64,000 nt of DNA from JACRBR01 sp964371355. Lineage in GTDB: Bacteria; Chloroflexota; Dehalococcoidia; DSTF01; JACRBR01. The DNA lies in contig CAYJMG010000016.1 in assembly GCA_964371355.1 (NCBI GenBank), positions 34,890 through 98,889 of the forward strand, in the 5' to 3' direction. The notes below the pieces were generated by a model. The model saw nothing but the letters and a program-made list of their open reading frames with translations, did no database searches and had not been told where the DNA came from. Below, one piece after another: positions 51,644-59,459 of the stretch (positions within the stretch are counted from its first letter, which is position 1; every line of letters starts with the position of its first letter). Made by a program: the position numbers and the translations under genes.

Positions 51644-52387
51644 CGAATACACCGGCGCCGACGTCGGCTGCTCCACGCCGCCCGCCTGCTCGATCGTGAT
51701 CGCGATCGCCGTCGACTCCTGCGGGTCGAACGACAGGTCCGCGACCGCCACCCCGGCGTCGTCGTACTCCATCAGTCCCAGGCTCGTCGCCTCGCCCGCA
51801 GGCGAGATCGACCAGAGCTGGTACACCTGGCTCGCGTCCAGTCGCGGCAGCGACTCGCCCACCACCGCCGCGCGGTCGTCCTCCAGCAGCACCAGGTACC
51901 CCGCCGTCGCGCCCGTGTCCTGCACCAGCGGCTTCACCGCCAGCACGTCAGCCGTCCCCCCGTCCGACTGCAGCGACAGGTTCCAGGCCAGCAGCCCCGC
52001 CACCACGATCACCAGCCCCGCCGCCAGCGCGCCAAAGGCGTACGACATCCGCCCCCACTGCACCCGCGAGCGAACGCCCCCGCCGGAACCCTGCTCCCGC
52101 TGCGTCCGCTCGTGCGACAGCGCCACTGGCGCCTCACGTGAGGTCTGTCCACTGCCAACTGTCCCCTGTCCACTAACCGCGGCGGCGATGCGCGAGCGCA
52201 GTGCCGCCGGCGGCTCCGCCGGCTCCACCGTCTCCGCCAGCGACGACGCGACCGCCCGCAGCTCGCGCGCCTTCGCCGCGTGCTCCGCGCACGTCGACAG
52301 GTGCGCACGCACCCCCGCCGCCTCGTCATCGGGCAGCGCGTCCAGCGCGTACGCGCCCAGCAGCTCTTCGGCCTGCTCGCAGTTCAT
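51632..52387 (-). CDS. Anti-sigma factor (RskA/ZAS-like)
   Basis: The 251-residue protein has an N-terminal zinc-finger anti-sigma domain (NCEQAEELLGAYALDALPDDEAAGVRAHLSTCAEH, about 2-36). A single membrane helix at about 118-136 (FGALAAGLVIVVAGLLAWNL) and an extracytoplasmic RskA-like domain with QVYQLWSISPAGEATSLG follow. It holds the upstream-encoded ECF sigma factor; start and stop overlap (ATGA). An internal SGQGTVGSGQTSRE segment is encoded by a heptamer array. The extracellular signal is unknown. Confidence 0.88.
   Translation of the reverse strand: MNCEQAEELLGAYALDALPDDEAAGVRAHLSTCAEHAAKARELRAVASSLAETVEPAEPPAALRSRIAAAVSGQGTVGSGQTSREAPVALSHERTQREQGSGGGVRSRVQWGRMSYAFGALAAGLVIVVAGLLAWNLSLQSDGGTADVLAVKPLVQDTGATAGYLVLLEDDRAAVVGESLPRLDASQVYQLWSISPAGEATSLGLMEYDDAGVAVADLSFDPQESTAIAITIEQAGGVEQPTSAPVYSARL
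52146..52180. repeat. Heptamer array inside the anti-sigma gene
   Basis: TGTCCAC, TGCCAAC, TGTCCCC, TGTCCAC and TAACCGC run in phase with period 7 in the linker between the zinc finger and membrane helix. The same TGTCCAC unit forms the array at 41512. Confidence 0.78.
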
Positions 52388-52947
52388 TCCAGCACCTTCG
52401 GCCGCAGATACTCCCGCATCTTCTCCAGCCCGATCCGCAGCCGGCTCTTCACCGTGCCCAGCGGCACGCGCATGCGCTCGGCGATCTCCACGTGCGTCAT
52501 ACCCTCGAAGTACGCCAGCACGATCGTCTCCCGTTGCTCCGCCGGCACCAGCCGCACGGCCTCCCGCACCGCCGCCGCGTCCAGCATCATCTCCGCCAGG
52601 TCCTCCGGCCGTCCCTCCGCCGCCAGGAACTCCTCCGCGCCTTCCGGCAGCGCCCGCTCCTGGCGTCCCGCCCGCCGCCGCACCGCGTCCACCGCCTTGT
52701 GGTGCACGATCGTCAGCAGCCACGAGCGCACCCGCCCGCGGCTCGCGTCGAACCGCCCGCACTGCCGCCACACCGAGACGAACGCCTCCTGCACCACGTC
52801 CTCCGCCAGCGTCGCGTCGCCGGTGATGCGCAGCGCCAGCCCGTAGGCCGCGCCCCCGTACCGGTCGTACAGCGCCGTCACCGCCGACTGGTCGCCCTGC
52901 TGCATCGAACGCAGGAGCGCGCCGTCGTCTAGCTCTCCGTTACTCAT
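52384..52947 (-). CDS. ECF sigma factor (SigK-like)
   Basis: The 187-residue protein has the two ECF regions: sigma-2 (ALYDRYGGAAYGLALRITGDATLAEDVVQEAFVSVW, about 24-58) and sigma-4 (LVPAEQRETIVLAYFEGMTHVEIAERMRVPLGTVKSRLRIGLEKMR, about 127-172). It directs RNA polymerase to stress-type promoters when released from the anti-sigma factor encoded just downstream. The ATG at 52947 is chosen; a GTG at 52986 is possible, because a TATAGG hexamer lies 7 nt before it. The divergent formyltransferase gene is separated by a heptamer array. Confidence 0.92.
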   Translation of the reverse strand: MSNGELDDGALLRSMQQGDQSAVTALYDRYGGAAYGLALRITGDATLAEDVVQEAFVSVWRQCGRFDASRGRVRSWLLTIVHHKAVDAVRRRAGRQERALPEGAEEFLAAEGRPEDLAEMMLDAAAVREAVRLVPAEQRETIVLAYFEGMTHVEIAERMRVPLGTVKSRLRIGLEKMREYLRPKVLE

Positions 52948-52993
52948 TCGCGCCCCATCCCCGAGCAGATCAGGTGCTTCCGGCACCGGGTTC

Positions 52994-53028
52994 CCTATAA
53001 CCTACAACCTACAACCTATAACCTGAGT
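52994..53028. repeat. Heptamer array between divergent genes
   Basis: CCTATAA, CCTACAA, CCTACAA, CCTATAA and CCTGAGT form a period-7 array. It is most of the intergenic DNA, carries -10-like hexamers on both strands and may serve as a bidirectional promoter. Confidence 0.75.
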
Positions 53029-53031
53029 GCG

Positions 53032-54018
53032 ATGAGAATCGCGCTGATAGGCCAGGCGCAGTTCGGCGAGGCCGTCTTCAACGCCCTCCGCGAGGCCGGC
53101 GAGGAGATCGTCGCTGTCTCCTCGATCCAGGGCACGCCCGAGCGCCCCGACCCCCTCTGGGCCGCAGCGCAGGCCGCCGCTATCCCCGCCTTCCCTACCG
53201 GCCGCCTGAAACGCCCCGACGTGCTCTGGGCCTATAGCGCTACTCAGCCCGATCTCTGCGTCATGGCCTTCGTCACCCACATCCTGCCCGAGCCCGTCCT
53301 CTTCGCCCCGAAGCACGGCTCCATCCAGTACCACCCGTCGCTACTGCCCCGGCACCGCGGCCGCAGCGCGATGCACTGGGCCATCCGCATGGGCGACCCC
53401 ACCACCGGCGTCACCGTCTTCTGGACCGACAAGGGCATCGATACCGGCCCCGTCCTCCTCCAGCGTGAGTGCCCCATCGGCCCCGGCGACACCGTCGGCT
53501 CGCTGTACTTCGACAAGATGTTCCCCATGGGCGTGCAGATGCTCGTCGAGTCCGTCCGCATGGTGCGCGAGGGCACGGCCCCGCGCGTCGCGCAGGACGA
53601 AGCGCTCGCCACCTACGAGCCGCCCGCCGACGACACCAACAGCGCCATCGACTGGATGCGCCCGGCGCGTGAGGTGTACGACCTGGTCCGCGGCAGCAAC
53701 CCCCAGCCCGGCGCCCACGCCGTCCTCTACGCCACGAAGGTCCGCATCTTCGACTGCGCCCTCACGCTGGAGCAGGAGGAGCGCAGCGCGGGCTTTCTCG
53801 AAGAGTCGCCGCGGAGACAGCCCGCGCACCCCCCGGGGGAGGTCCTCGCGTCCGCGGAGGCCCAGGTCGACATCGCGCTGCTGGGCGGCGTCCTCCACGC
53901 CCGACGCCTCCAGCGCGACGGCGGCAAGAAGCTTCCCGCCGCCGACTTCGCCGCCGAGATGGGCATCGAAGCCGGCGATGCCTTCGAGAACGGCCTCCCG
54001 CCCGAGCCCGAAGGCTGA
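53032..54018 (+). CDS. Formyltransferase, methionyl-tRNA formyltransferase-like
   Basis: The 328-residue protein has the formyltransferase N-domain: MRIALIGQAQFGEAVFNALREAG, then the hallmark HPSLLPRHRGRSAMHWAIRMGDPTTGVTVFWTDKGIDTGPVLLQ near 104-147 with the SLLP folate-binding loop. The C-terminal half has a barrel-like domain but is longer and includes a proline-rich insertion. It resembles methionyl-tRNA formyltransferase or the N-terminal domain of 10-formyl-THF dehydrogenase. The exact acceptor is uncertain. Confidence 0.82.
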   Translation: MRIALIGQAQFGEAVFNALREAGEEIVAVSSIQGTPERPDPLWAAAQAAAIPAFPTGRLKRPDVLWAYSATQPDLCVMAFVTHILPEPVLFAPKHGSIQYHPSLLPRHRGRSAMHWAIRMGDPTTGVTVFWTDKGIDTGPVLLQRECPIGPGDTVGSLYFDKMFPMGVQMLVESVRMVREGTAPRVAQDEALATYEPPADDTNSAIDWMRPAREVYDLVRGSNPQPGAHAVLYATKVRIFDCALTLEQEERSAGFLEESPRRQPAHPPGEVLASAEAQVDIALLGGVLHARRLQRDGGKKLPAADFAAEMGIEAGDAFENGLPPEPEG

Positions 54019-54152
54019 CGCGAAGCTGAAGCCGGAACATGCCCCTGCCCGGCCCGCGCCGCCCCGAGACACCTGTATCGATCGCCCACCGTCGGCGCAT
54101 AAAACCGCGCCTGCGCCTCAACTCGCGCTCCCCGGCACCGACCATTTCCTTG

Positions 54153-55595
54153 ATGAATCCAACTACACAGCCTGATGGCGTGGCGAGGCGTCGCCGTCGA
54201 CTGCGGCCCCGCGCCCTCGCGCTGTGCCTCGCGTTGGGCGCCGCCCTCGCCCTGTCGAGCGTGGCGTGCGGCTCTTCCGCTGCTACGACGACCGTTGTCC
54301 CGCGTGCGCCGACCGCCACACCCTGGCCCACGCCGACCCCGCTGCCGCCACAGCGCGAGTTGCTGGCGGACGGCGGACTCGGCGTCATCGAGGTCGCGTT
54401 CAACCGCATCGTCGATGAGCACGTGACCCCGGTGGACGAAGCTGCACTCCTCTCCGCCGCGTGGGCAGGCATCGAGACGGTCGCGCGGACGGGTGAACTC
54501 GAAATCGCGCCGTTGCCGCCGCTCAGCGGCGATCGCGCTCGGGACCTCGACGTCTTTCGCGCCGCGTGGCGCGACCTGCCGCTGGAGATGCGCGCATTCG
54601 AGGGCACGCGCTGGACCGCCATCGACTCGTTGGCCCGCAGCATCAACGACTGTCACACCTACTTCCTCGGCCCCTCGCTCGCCGGCGACGATGGCGAGTT
54701 CGAAGATCGCACGCTCGACGGGTACGGCATGACGCTGACCGGCCGCCCGGCCGTCGTCGCCGGGGTCGAGACGAATCCGTACAGCCCCGCCGCCGTCTCC
54801 GGCATTCTGCCCGGCGACACCATCCTGAGCGTGGACGGCGAGGACGCGACAGCGAAGGGGCCGCTCGACGTGCTCTTGCTCCTGGACAGTCGCGAGGCAA
54901 ACACCAACGTCGATATCGTCGTGCGGCGGCCTGGCCAGCCCGGCGAGACGACCATTACCATCAACCTGTCCCCGTACACGCCGAAGAACCTGCAGGTCCA
55001 GATCCTCCAGGGCGGCGTCGGATACATCCGCATCCACCACTGGGTCGACAAGAAGCTCACCCAGCAGCTCCGCGACGCGCTTGTCCGCTTCAACAAAGAC
55101 AACGTGAAGATGTGGATCATCGATCTGCGCGGCAACGCGGGCGGGTTCGTGACCACCGGCCCGATGAGCCTGTTCCTTCCCGAGGGCGTCGTCATCCGTG
55201 CCCGCGGGCGCGATGGCGCCGTCACGGACGAGAGCGCCACCGGAGGCACCCTGCCCGTGCCGAAGCCGTTAGCGGTCCTCGTCGACGACGCCAGTGCCTC
55301 GATGTCGGAGATGTTCGCGCTCGCGTTGCAGGAGCATGACGCCGCGCATCTGGTCGGCACGAACACCGCCGGTTGCATCGGCCGGACGTTCATCAGCAAC
55401 ATTGGCGACGGTTCCGGTCTCGCCGTGACGCGCGACCTGATGCTCGGGCCGGTCACCAGCGCCGACCTGAACGGACTCGGCGTCACCCCCGACGAAATCG
55501 TCGAGCGCACCGTGGACGACATCGTCGCCGGCCGCGACCCGCAGCTCGAAGCCGCGATCAGCCACCTAACGGCCGAACTGGTGGATTCGGAATAG
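54153..55595 (+). CDS. S41-family C-terminal-processing-protease-like lipoprotein
   Basis: The 480-residue protein has a lipoprotein signal (SSVACGS) and an N-terminal helical domain with SINDCHTYFLGP. A PDZ-like unit follows (GMTLTGRPAVVAGVETNPYSPAAVSGILPGDTILSVDGEDA) and then the S41 core with IDLRGNAGGFVTTGP and VLVDDASASMSEMFALALQEHDAAHLVGTNTAG. The nucleophile Ser should be in ASASMSE (381-385). The Lys of the usual TFGKG is replaced by Cys408, so it is either an S41B-like or inactive protease. I favour the ATG at 54153. Confidence 0.76.
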   Translation: MNPTTQPDGVARRRRRLRPRALALCLALGAALALSSVACGSSAATTTVVPRAPTATPWPTPTPLPPQRELLADGGLGVIEVAFNRIVDEHVTPVDEAALLSAAWAGIETVARTGELEIAPLPPLSGDRARDLDVFRAAWRDLPLEMRAFEGTRWTAIDSLARSINDCHTYFLGPSLAGDDGEFEDRTLDGYGMTLTGRPAVVAGVETNPYSPAAVSGILPGDTILSVDGEDATAKGPLDVLLLLDSREANTNVDIVVRRPGQPGETTITINLSPYTPKNLQVQILQGGVGYIRIHHWVDKKLTQQLRDALVRFNKDNVKMWIIDLRGNAGGFVTTGPMSLFLPEGVVIRARGRDGAVTDESATGGTLPVPKPLAVLVDDASASMSEMFALALQEHDAAHLVGTNTAGCIGRTFISNIGDGSGLAVTRDLMLGPVTSADLNGLGVTPDEIVERTVDDIVAGRDPQLEAAISHLTAELVDSE

Positions 55596-55684
55596 AAGAA
55601 CAGCCTCGCGCCCGCCGCCCGGCCGGTTAACCTTCCACCCCCGCACGGCGTTCTCCTTACACACTCCCTCGCAGGAGAATGCGT

Positions 55685-56545
55685 ATGCGTATCCTGATAG
55701 CGGCCTTGGCCCTTGCTACCCTCATCGTGGCCGCACCCCTCGCCGGCCGCAAACAGGAAATCCCCTCCGTCGGCGCGTGCGATTACGGCCCCGAGCGTGT
55801 CGACGACTACTTCCGCGCAGCGGGCCTCATCGCGCTCGTCGATGTTGTGGCTGTAGGCGACAGCATCAATGCTGCCCCAACGCTGTCGGCGACCGCGACG
55901 TTCCCGCTTGCGTCCACGCCCACCCCGGAAGGCACGCCCACCCCGGCCCCCGGCCTTCGCATCCGCCTTACTCCGCCCGCCACGAACACCCCCCAACTGC
56001 CGGCAAGGCCCCCGCTCGTCATTGACGGAGACCTGTCTGGCATCGGTGCACAGCTCAGCGTGGTCGAGATCTACGTGGGCGATGCGCCTTCGCCCTTCAC
56101 TGCGGATGCCGCCGTCCGTTCATCCATTGAGCGCCGGATCCGGGATCTCGAGGCAGGGTACGGCTACGCGAGCACCTGTCCCGTCGCTGGCCTCACGCCG
56201 CGGTATGAAGAGGCTGCCCGGTACCTCGGCGTGTTCAAGACGGATCCATCTGGTCAGTTCGTGACGACGCGGCTGTTCCTCGTCGACGGCTCCGAGGTGG
56301 TGAATGCAAACGCCGTCGGCATGAGCTACGGCCTCTATCGCGACTACTTCGCTGACTTGAAGGCTGGAGACGTCACCTATCCGACCGACGATCCGCCTGC
56401 CGGATACGTGTACGTCACAGAACCACGGTTCGCCCTCACCAGACTCCTGCAAGCCGTGCGCGCCGCCCGCACCACTGACTACCGAATCTACCCGCCCAAC
56501 ACCGGCACCGCCGGCCTGCTTCCCGCGCAGCGGACTGAAAGCTGA
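55685..56545 (+). CDS. Exported protein of unknown function
   Basis: The 286-residue protein has a short signal-like helix (ILIAALALATLIVAAPLAG), a small N-terminal region with one cysteine (VGACDYGPERVDDYF), a Pro/Thr-rich linker (STPTPEGTPTPAPG) and a C-terminal part with RYLGVFKTDPSGQFVTTRLFLVDGS. No recognised domain. The ATG at 55685 is chosen because AGGAG is 7 nt upstream. The TGA stop lies within a heptamer array. Confidence 0.55.
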   Translation: MRILIAALALATLIVAAPLAGRKQEIPSVGACDYGPERVDDYFRAAGLIALVDVVAVGDSINAAPTLSATATFPLASTPTPEGTPTPAPGLRIRLTPPATNTPQLPARPPLVIDGDLSGIGAQLSVVEIYVGDAPSPFTADAAVRSSIERRIRDLEAGYGYASTCPVAGLTPRYEEAARYLGVFKTDPSGQFVTTRLFLVDGSEVVNANAVGMSYGLYRDYFADLKAGDVTYPTDDPPAGYVYVTEPRFALTRLLQAVRAARTTDYRIYPPNTGTAGLLPAQRTES

Positions 56546-56575
56546 CAACTGAGAACTGAAAACTCCCCTAAAACA
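56534..56575. repeat. Heptamer array containing the stops of two convergent genes
   Basis: ACTGAAA, GCTGACA, ACTGAGA, ACTGAAA, ACTCCCC, TAAAACA. It contains the TGA stop (56543-56545) of the upstream plus-strand gene and the TAG stop (56568-56570) of the downstream minus-strand gene. Confidence 0.82.
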
Positions 56576-57419
56576 TCACCGACGGCGCCCACGTCCCCAC
56601 CGGCTCCTCATACGGACCCCAGGCCATCAGGTTCATCACCTTCTGGTTCCGGTGGCCCTCAGCCAGCGCCCGGCGGTACAGATCCCCCTGCCGAAGACAG
56701 CAGTTCGCCATCGATCCCGCCACCTTCGCCCCCATGGCGCGCCACAGCGCCAGCAGGTCGTCGGCGCTCTCGGCGACCGCGTGCCCCAGCGCCGTCCCCA
56801 CCAGGTACCCCGCGATCCGGCCCCGGTCCAGCACGAAGATCGGGAACCCCGCTCCCTGCAGCGCCTCGTACTCGCCCCGCCGGCTCACGTGGTAGATCTC
56901 CCGGCACAGCGCGTCCATCCGGTCGTAGTCCGCCGCCGTCGCCGGACGGACGTTCGCGTCCACGGGCCCGGCGTCGGACAGCACCATGTAGGCGACCGGC
57001 TCCTTCGTCGCGAACCCCAGTGATGCGTACAGTGCAAGCGACTGCATGTTGAACGCGTCCTGCATCAGCCGCACCATCTCGAACCCGCTCTCACCCGCCT
57101 GCCGTAGCGCGTCCTGCATCAGCGTCCGCCCGATGCCCGCACCCTGCGCGTCGAGGTCGACCGAGATCGGCCCGATGCCCGCCACGTCGCCCCACATGTT
57201 CACGAAGTTGCTGCCCCGCGGCCGCGACCCGTCGAACGCCGCTGCGGCGTACGCCTGCTCGTTCCCCAGCAGGAGCCCCACCACGCCCGCGCAGAACTCC
57301 ACGCTCGGGAAGTCGGCCGGAAACCCGTGCCTCGTTGCGATGTCGTTGAACGCCTCGTACAGGATCCGCGCTACCTCGGGCACGTCCTCCTGCTGCGGCC
57401 GCCGGATCTCGATCGTCAT
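56568..57419 (-). CDS. Tandem GNAT acetyltransferase
   Basis: The 283-residue protein has two GNAT-like halves. The first has GPISVDLDAQGAGIGRTLMQDALRQAG with the acetyl-CoA loop and LYASLGFATKEPVAYM. The second begins VRPATAADYDRMDALCREIYHVSRRGEYEAL and lacks the canonical loop, so only the first half is probably catalytic. The ATG at 57419 is preferred over a longer frame of arginine/glycine-rich residues. Substrate unknown. The stop lies in a heptamer array. Confidence 0.8.
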   Translation of the reverse strand: MTIEIRRPQQEDVPEVARILYEAFNDIATRHGFPADFPSVEFCAGVVGLLLGNEQAYAAAAFDGSRPRGSNFVNMWGDVAGIGPISVDLDAQGAGIGRTLMQDALRQAGESGFEMVRLMQDAFNMQSLALYASLGFATKEPVAYMVLSDAGPVDANVRPATAADYDRMDALCREIYHVSRRGEYEALQGAGFPIFVLDRGRIAGYLVGTALGHAVAESADDLLALWRAMGAKVAGSMANCCLRQGDLYRRALAEGHRNQKVMNLMAWGPYEEPVGTWAPSVMF

Positions 57420-57515
57420 CCCGTGTACCCCTGTCGCTGGCTCCCGTGCGGATGCGCCATTACACCCTCGTCGCGACCCGCAGGCAATCGCCCCGGCCGC
57501 CCCCCGCACTTCCCG

Positions 57516-57557
57516 CCTCTCAGCTCTCACCCCCCCTACCTCCCACCTCTCCCTTGA
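57516..57557. repeat. Degenerate heptamer array upstream of the atp promoter
   Basis: CCTCTCA, GCTCTCA, CCCCCCC, TACCTCC, CACCTCT, CCCTTGA. Period 7 but poorly conserved. It lies just upstream of the atpI promoter. Confidence 0.55.
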
Positions 57558-57567
57558 CCAAGCCCGA

Positions 57568-57603
57568 TTGTGCGAAATTTCACGTTGATCGTACGATCCG
57601 CTC
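57568..57603 (+). promoter_or_regulatory. Promoter of the atp operon (leaderless)
   Basis: TTGTGC (57568-57573) and TACGAT (57592-57597) are 18 nt apart. Six nt separate the -10 box from the GTG start of atpI at 57604, so the transcript should start at or near that codon. Confidence 0.6.
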
Positions 57604-57888
57604 GTGATAGCATTCGCAAAGTCCCGAGAGCGTGGGAGGCGTGGTGTGCAGCGCCTTGGCCCGGTCGCTCAGCTTCTTGGTTTGGGTTCCTATCTCGCCA
57701 CCTGCATCGCCGGTGGCCCGATCGTGGGGTATTTCGTAGACCGGTGGCTTGATACGGCGCCCGCGTTCACGCTCATCGGCCTGGCTTTCGGACTCATCAT
57801 CGCGTTCGTGGGCTCGTACAGAATGATCACGGAGACGCTCCGCGACATGGAGCGCGAAGCCGCGCGACGGAAGGCGAACAAGAAGTGA
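57604..57888 (+). CDS. atpI: ATP synthase accessory protein AtpI/AtpZ-like
   Basis: The 94-residue protein has two transmembrane segments (QLLGLGSYLATCIAGGPIVGYFVDRWLD and FTLIGLAFGLIIAFVGSYRMI) and a basic C-terminus. This fits AtpI/AtpZ, which helps c-ring assembly and occurs first in atp operons. It starts with GTG at 57604 without a Shine-Dalgarno site but with a -10 box 6 nt upstream. A REP palindrome separates it from atpB. Confidence 0.85.
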   Translation: MIAFAKSRERGRRGVQRLGPVAQLLGLGSYLATCIAGGPIVGYFVDRWLDTAPAFTLIGLAFGLIIAFVGSYRMITETLRDMEREAARRKANKK

Positions 57889-57892
57889 TGTG

Positions 57893-57914
57893 GCACAGCC
57901 GCTGGCGGCTGTGC
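57893..57914. repeat. REP-like palindrome, family B
   Basis: GCACAGCCG, CTGG loop, CGGCTGTGC. It lies between atpI and atpB. A start at 57890 would translate it, so I place the atpB start at 57938. Confidence 0.75.
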
Positions 57915-57937
57915 TCCAGCAACAAGAATGTAGAAGC

Positions 57938-59230
57938 GTGAAGAACCCCAAGGCACTTCTGATCGCCGTCGGCGCCCTTGCCGTTGTCTTCGGTGGCTTC
58001 TGGTTCGTCCGCGGCCCCAAGCCCATCATCGAGATCAAGGGCGAGCCGCTCGCCACGTGGGGCGACTACGGCGACTTCATGACGCCCACGCTCCTCAACA
58101 CCACGGTCAGTGGTGTCGTCGTCGCGATTATCATCATGGTCCTCGCCTGGTTCGCCACGAAGGACCTCTCGCTCATCCCGCGCGGCCTCCAGAACGCGCT
58201 CGAGGGTGTCGTCGAGGCCCTCTACAACGTGTGCGTCCAGATGGCCGGCGAGAAAAACGGGCGCCGTTTCTTTCCCGTCGCCATGACCCTCTTCACATTC
58301 ATCTGGCTCGCCAACTGGTTCTCGCTTACGCCCATCTTCAACTCCTTCGGCGCCGTCCAGGAGGTGAGCGCGCACCACTGGCACGAAGAGTCCCACGTCA
58401 TCACCGAGAAGGCCGGCATCGGCTTCATCTTCCCCTTCTCGCTCGGCGGCGATAGCCCGGCCGTCGAGTTCGAGGTCGACGAGACCGAGATCGCGAAGAT
58501 CGACGAGGAGATCGCCGCCGCCAAGGCGGAAGGCGCGGCCCCGGAGGAGATCGAAGAGCTCGAGAAGACCCGCGAGGACGCCCTCATCCACGCCCGGGAG
58601 ACCGCCATCGACGCATCGTTGCCGAAGGCCGCCGGCCTCGACCTCGACTACTCCGCCTGCGACCACGAGGGTGCGTCTGAAACGGAGATCGACGAGTGCA
58701 AGCGCGGGATCAACCTCGACCACGCGGAGGAAGCCCGCGAGAAAATGGCGGCCGACGGCAAGAAGCTCGCCGTCATCTTCCCCTACTTCCGCAGCTTCAA
58801 CACCGACCTCAATTCGCCGCTTTCGCTGGCCATCATCTCGGTGTGCTTCATCGAGTTCTGGGGCATCACGACGCTCGGCGTCTTCAAGTACGGCGCCAAG
58901 TTCATCCGCAACCCCATCACCAACCCCATCGGCGCCTTCGTCGGCTTCCTCGAGATCATCGCCGAGTTCGCGCGTCTCATCAGCTTCACCTTCCGCCTCT
59001 TCGGCAACATGCTGGCCGGCGAGATCCTCCTGCTCGTGATGACGTTCCTGATGCCGTTCCTCGTTGCCCTCCCGTTCTACGGTCTCGAGGTCTTCGTCGG
59101 CGCCATCCAGGGCTTCGTCTTCTTCGCGCTTACCATCGCCTTCGGCGCGCTTGCCGTAGAGTCGCACGACCACGAAGATCACGCCGAGGGCGAGGGCCAC
59201 GGCGAGCACGCGGCCGCGCCCGCACATTAA
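57938..59230 (+). CDS. atpB: ATP synthase F0 subunit a with a large insertion
   Basis: Subunit a forms the proton channel against the c-ring. The 430-residue protein is much longer than the usual 240-300. The last helices are typical, with the essential Arg353 in FRLFGNMLAG and the preceding EIIAEFARLISF. Between the second helix (TLFTFIWLANWFSLTPIF, ending near 132) and the next (LNSPLSLAIISVCFI, from about 291) lie some 155 residues, including a predicted charged coiled coil. The C-terminus is His/Asp/Glu-rich. GTG start at 57938 is chosen. Confidence 0.93.
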   Translation: MKNPKALLIAVGALAVVFGGFWFVRGPKPIIEIKGEPLATWGDYGDFMTPTLLNTTVSGVVVAIIIMVLAWFATKDLSLIPRGLQNALEGVVEALYNVCVQMAGEKNGRRFFPVAMTLFTFIWLANWFSLTPIFNSFGAVQEVSAHHWHEESHVITEKAGIGFIFPFSLGGDSPAVEFEVDETEIAKIDEEIAAAKAEGAAPEEIEELEKTREDALIHARETAIDASLPKAAGLDLDYSACDHEGASETEIDECKRGINLDHAEEAREKMAADGKKLAVIFPYFRSFNTDLNSPLSLAIISVCFIEFWGITTLGVFKYGAKFIRNPITNPIGAFVGFLEIIAEFARLISFTFRLFGNMLAGEILLLVMTFLMPFLVALPFYGLEVFVGAIQGFVFFALTIAFGALAVESHDHEDHAEGEGHGEHAAAPAH

Positions 59231-59232
59231 CC

Positions 59233-59340
59233 GTAGGGGCGCAGCCTGCTGCGCCCAACAACAACGTAGGACGTAGGGGCGCAGCCTGCTGCGCCCAACA
59301 ACAACGTAGGACGTAGGGGCGCAGCAGGCTGCGCCCAAGG
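59233..59340. repeat. REP family A tandem array, period 40 bp
   Basis: Three units start at 59233, 59273 and 59313. Each has GTAG, GGGCGCAG, a 4-nt loop and CTGCGCCC; in the first two the spacer AACAACAACGTAGGAC follows. The third has the loop inverted (CAGG instead of CCTG). It lies between atpB and atpE. Confidence 0.92.
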
Positions 59341-59413
59341 ACAGAAGAGGGAACACCGGGCACACAAGCCCGCCAAAACCGAACGCAAGGGCACGCGGTG
59401 TGCCCGCCAACAC

Positions 59414-59440
59414 GTAGGGGCACGGCCTGCTGTGCCCAAC
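59414..59440. repeat. REP family A variant before atpE
   Basis: GTAG GGGCACGG CCTG CTGTGCCC, a diverged copy of the same palindrome. It lies 20 nt upstream of the atpE start. The 59341-59413 stretch contains a further GGGCAC/GTGCCC hairpin. Confidence 0.75.
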
Positions 59441-59459
59441 ACTCGGGAGGAGAACCGCC

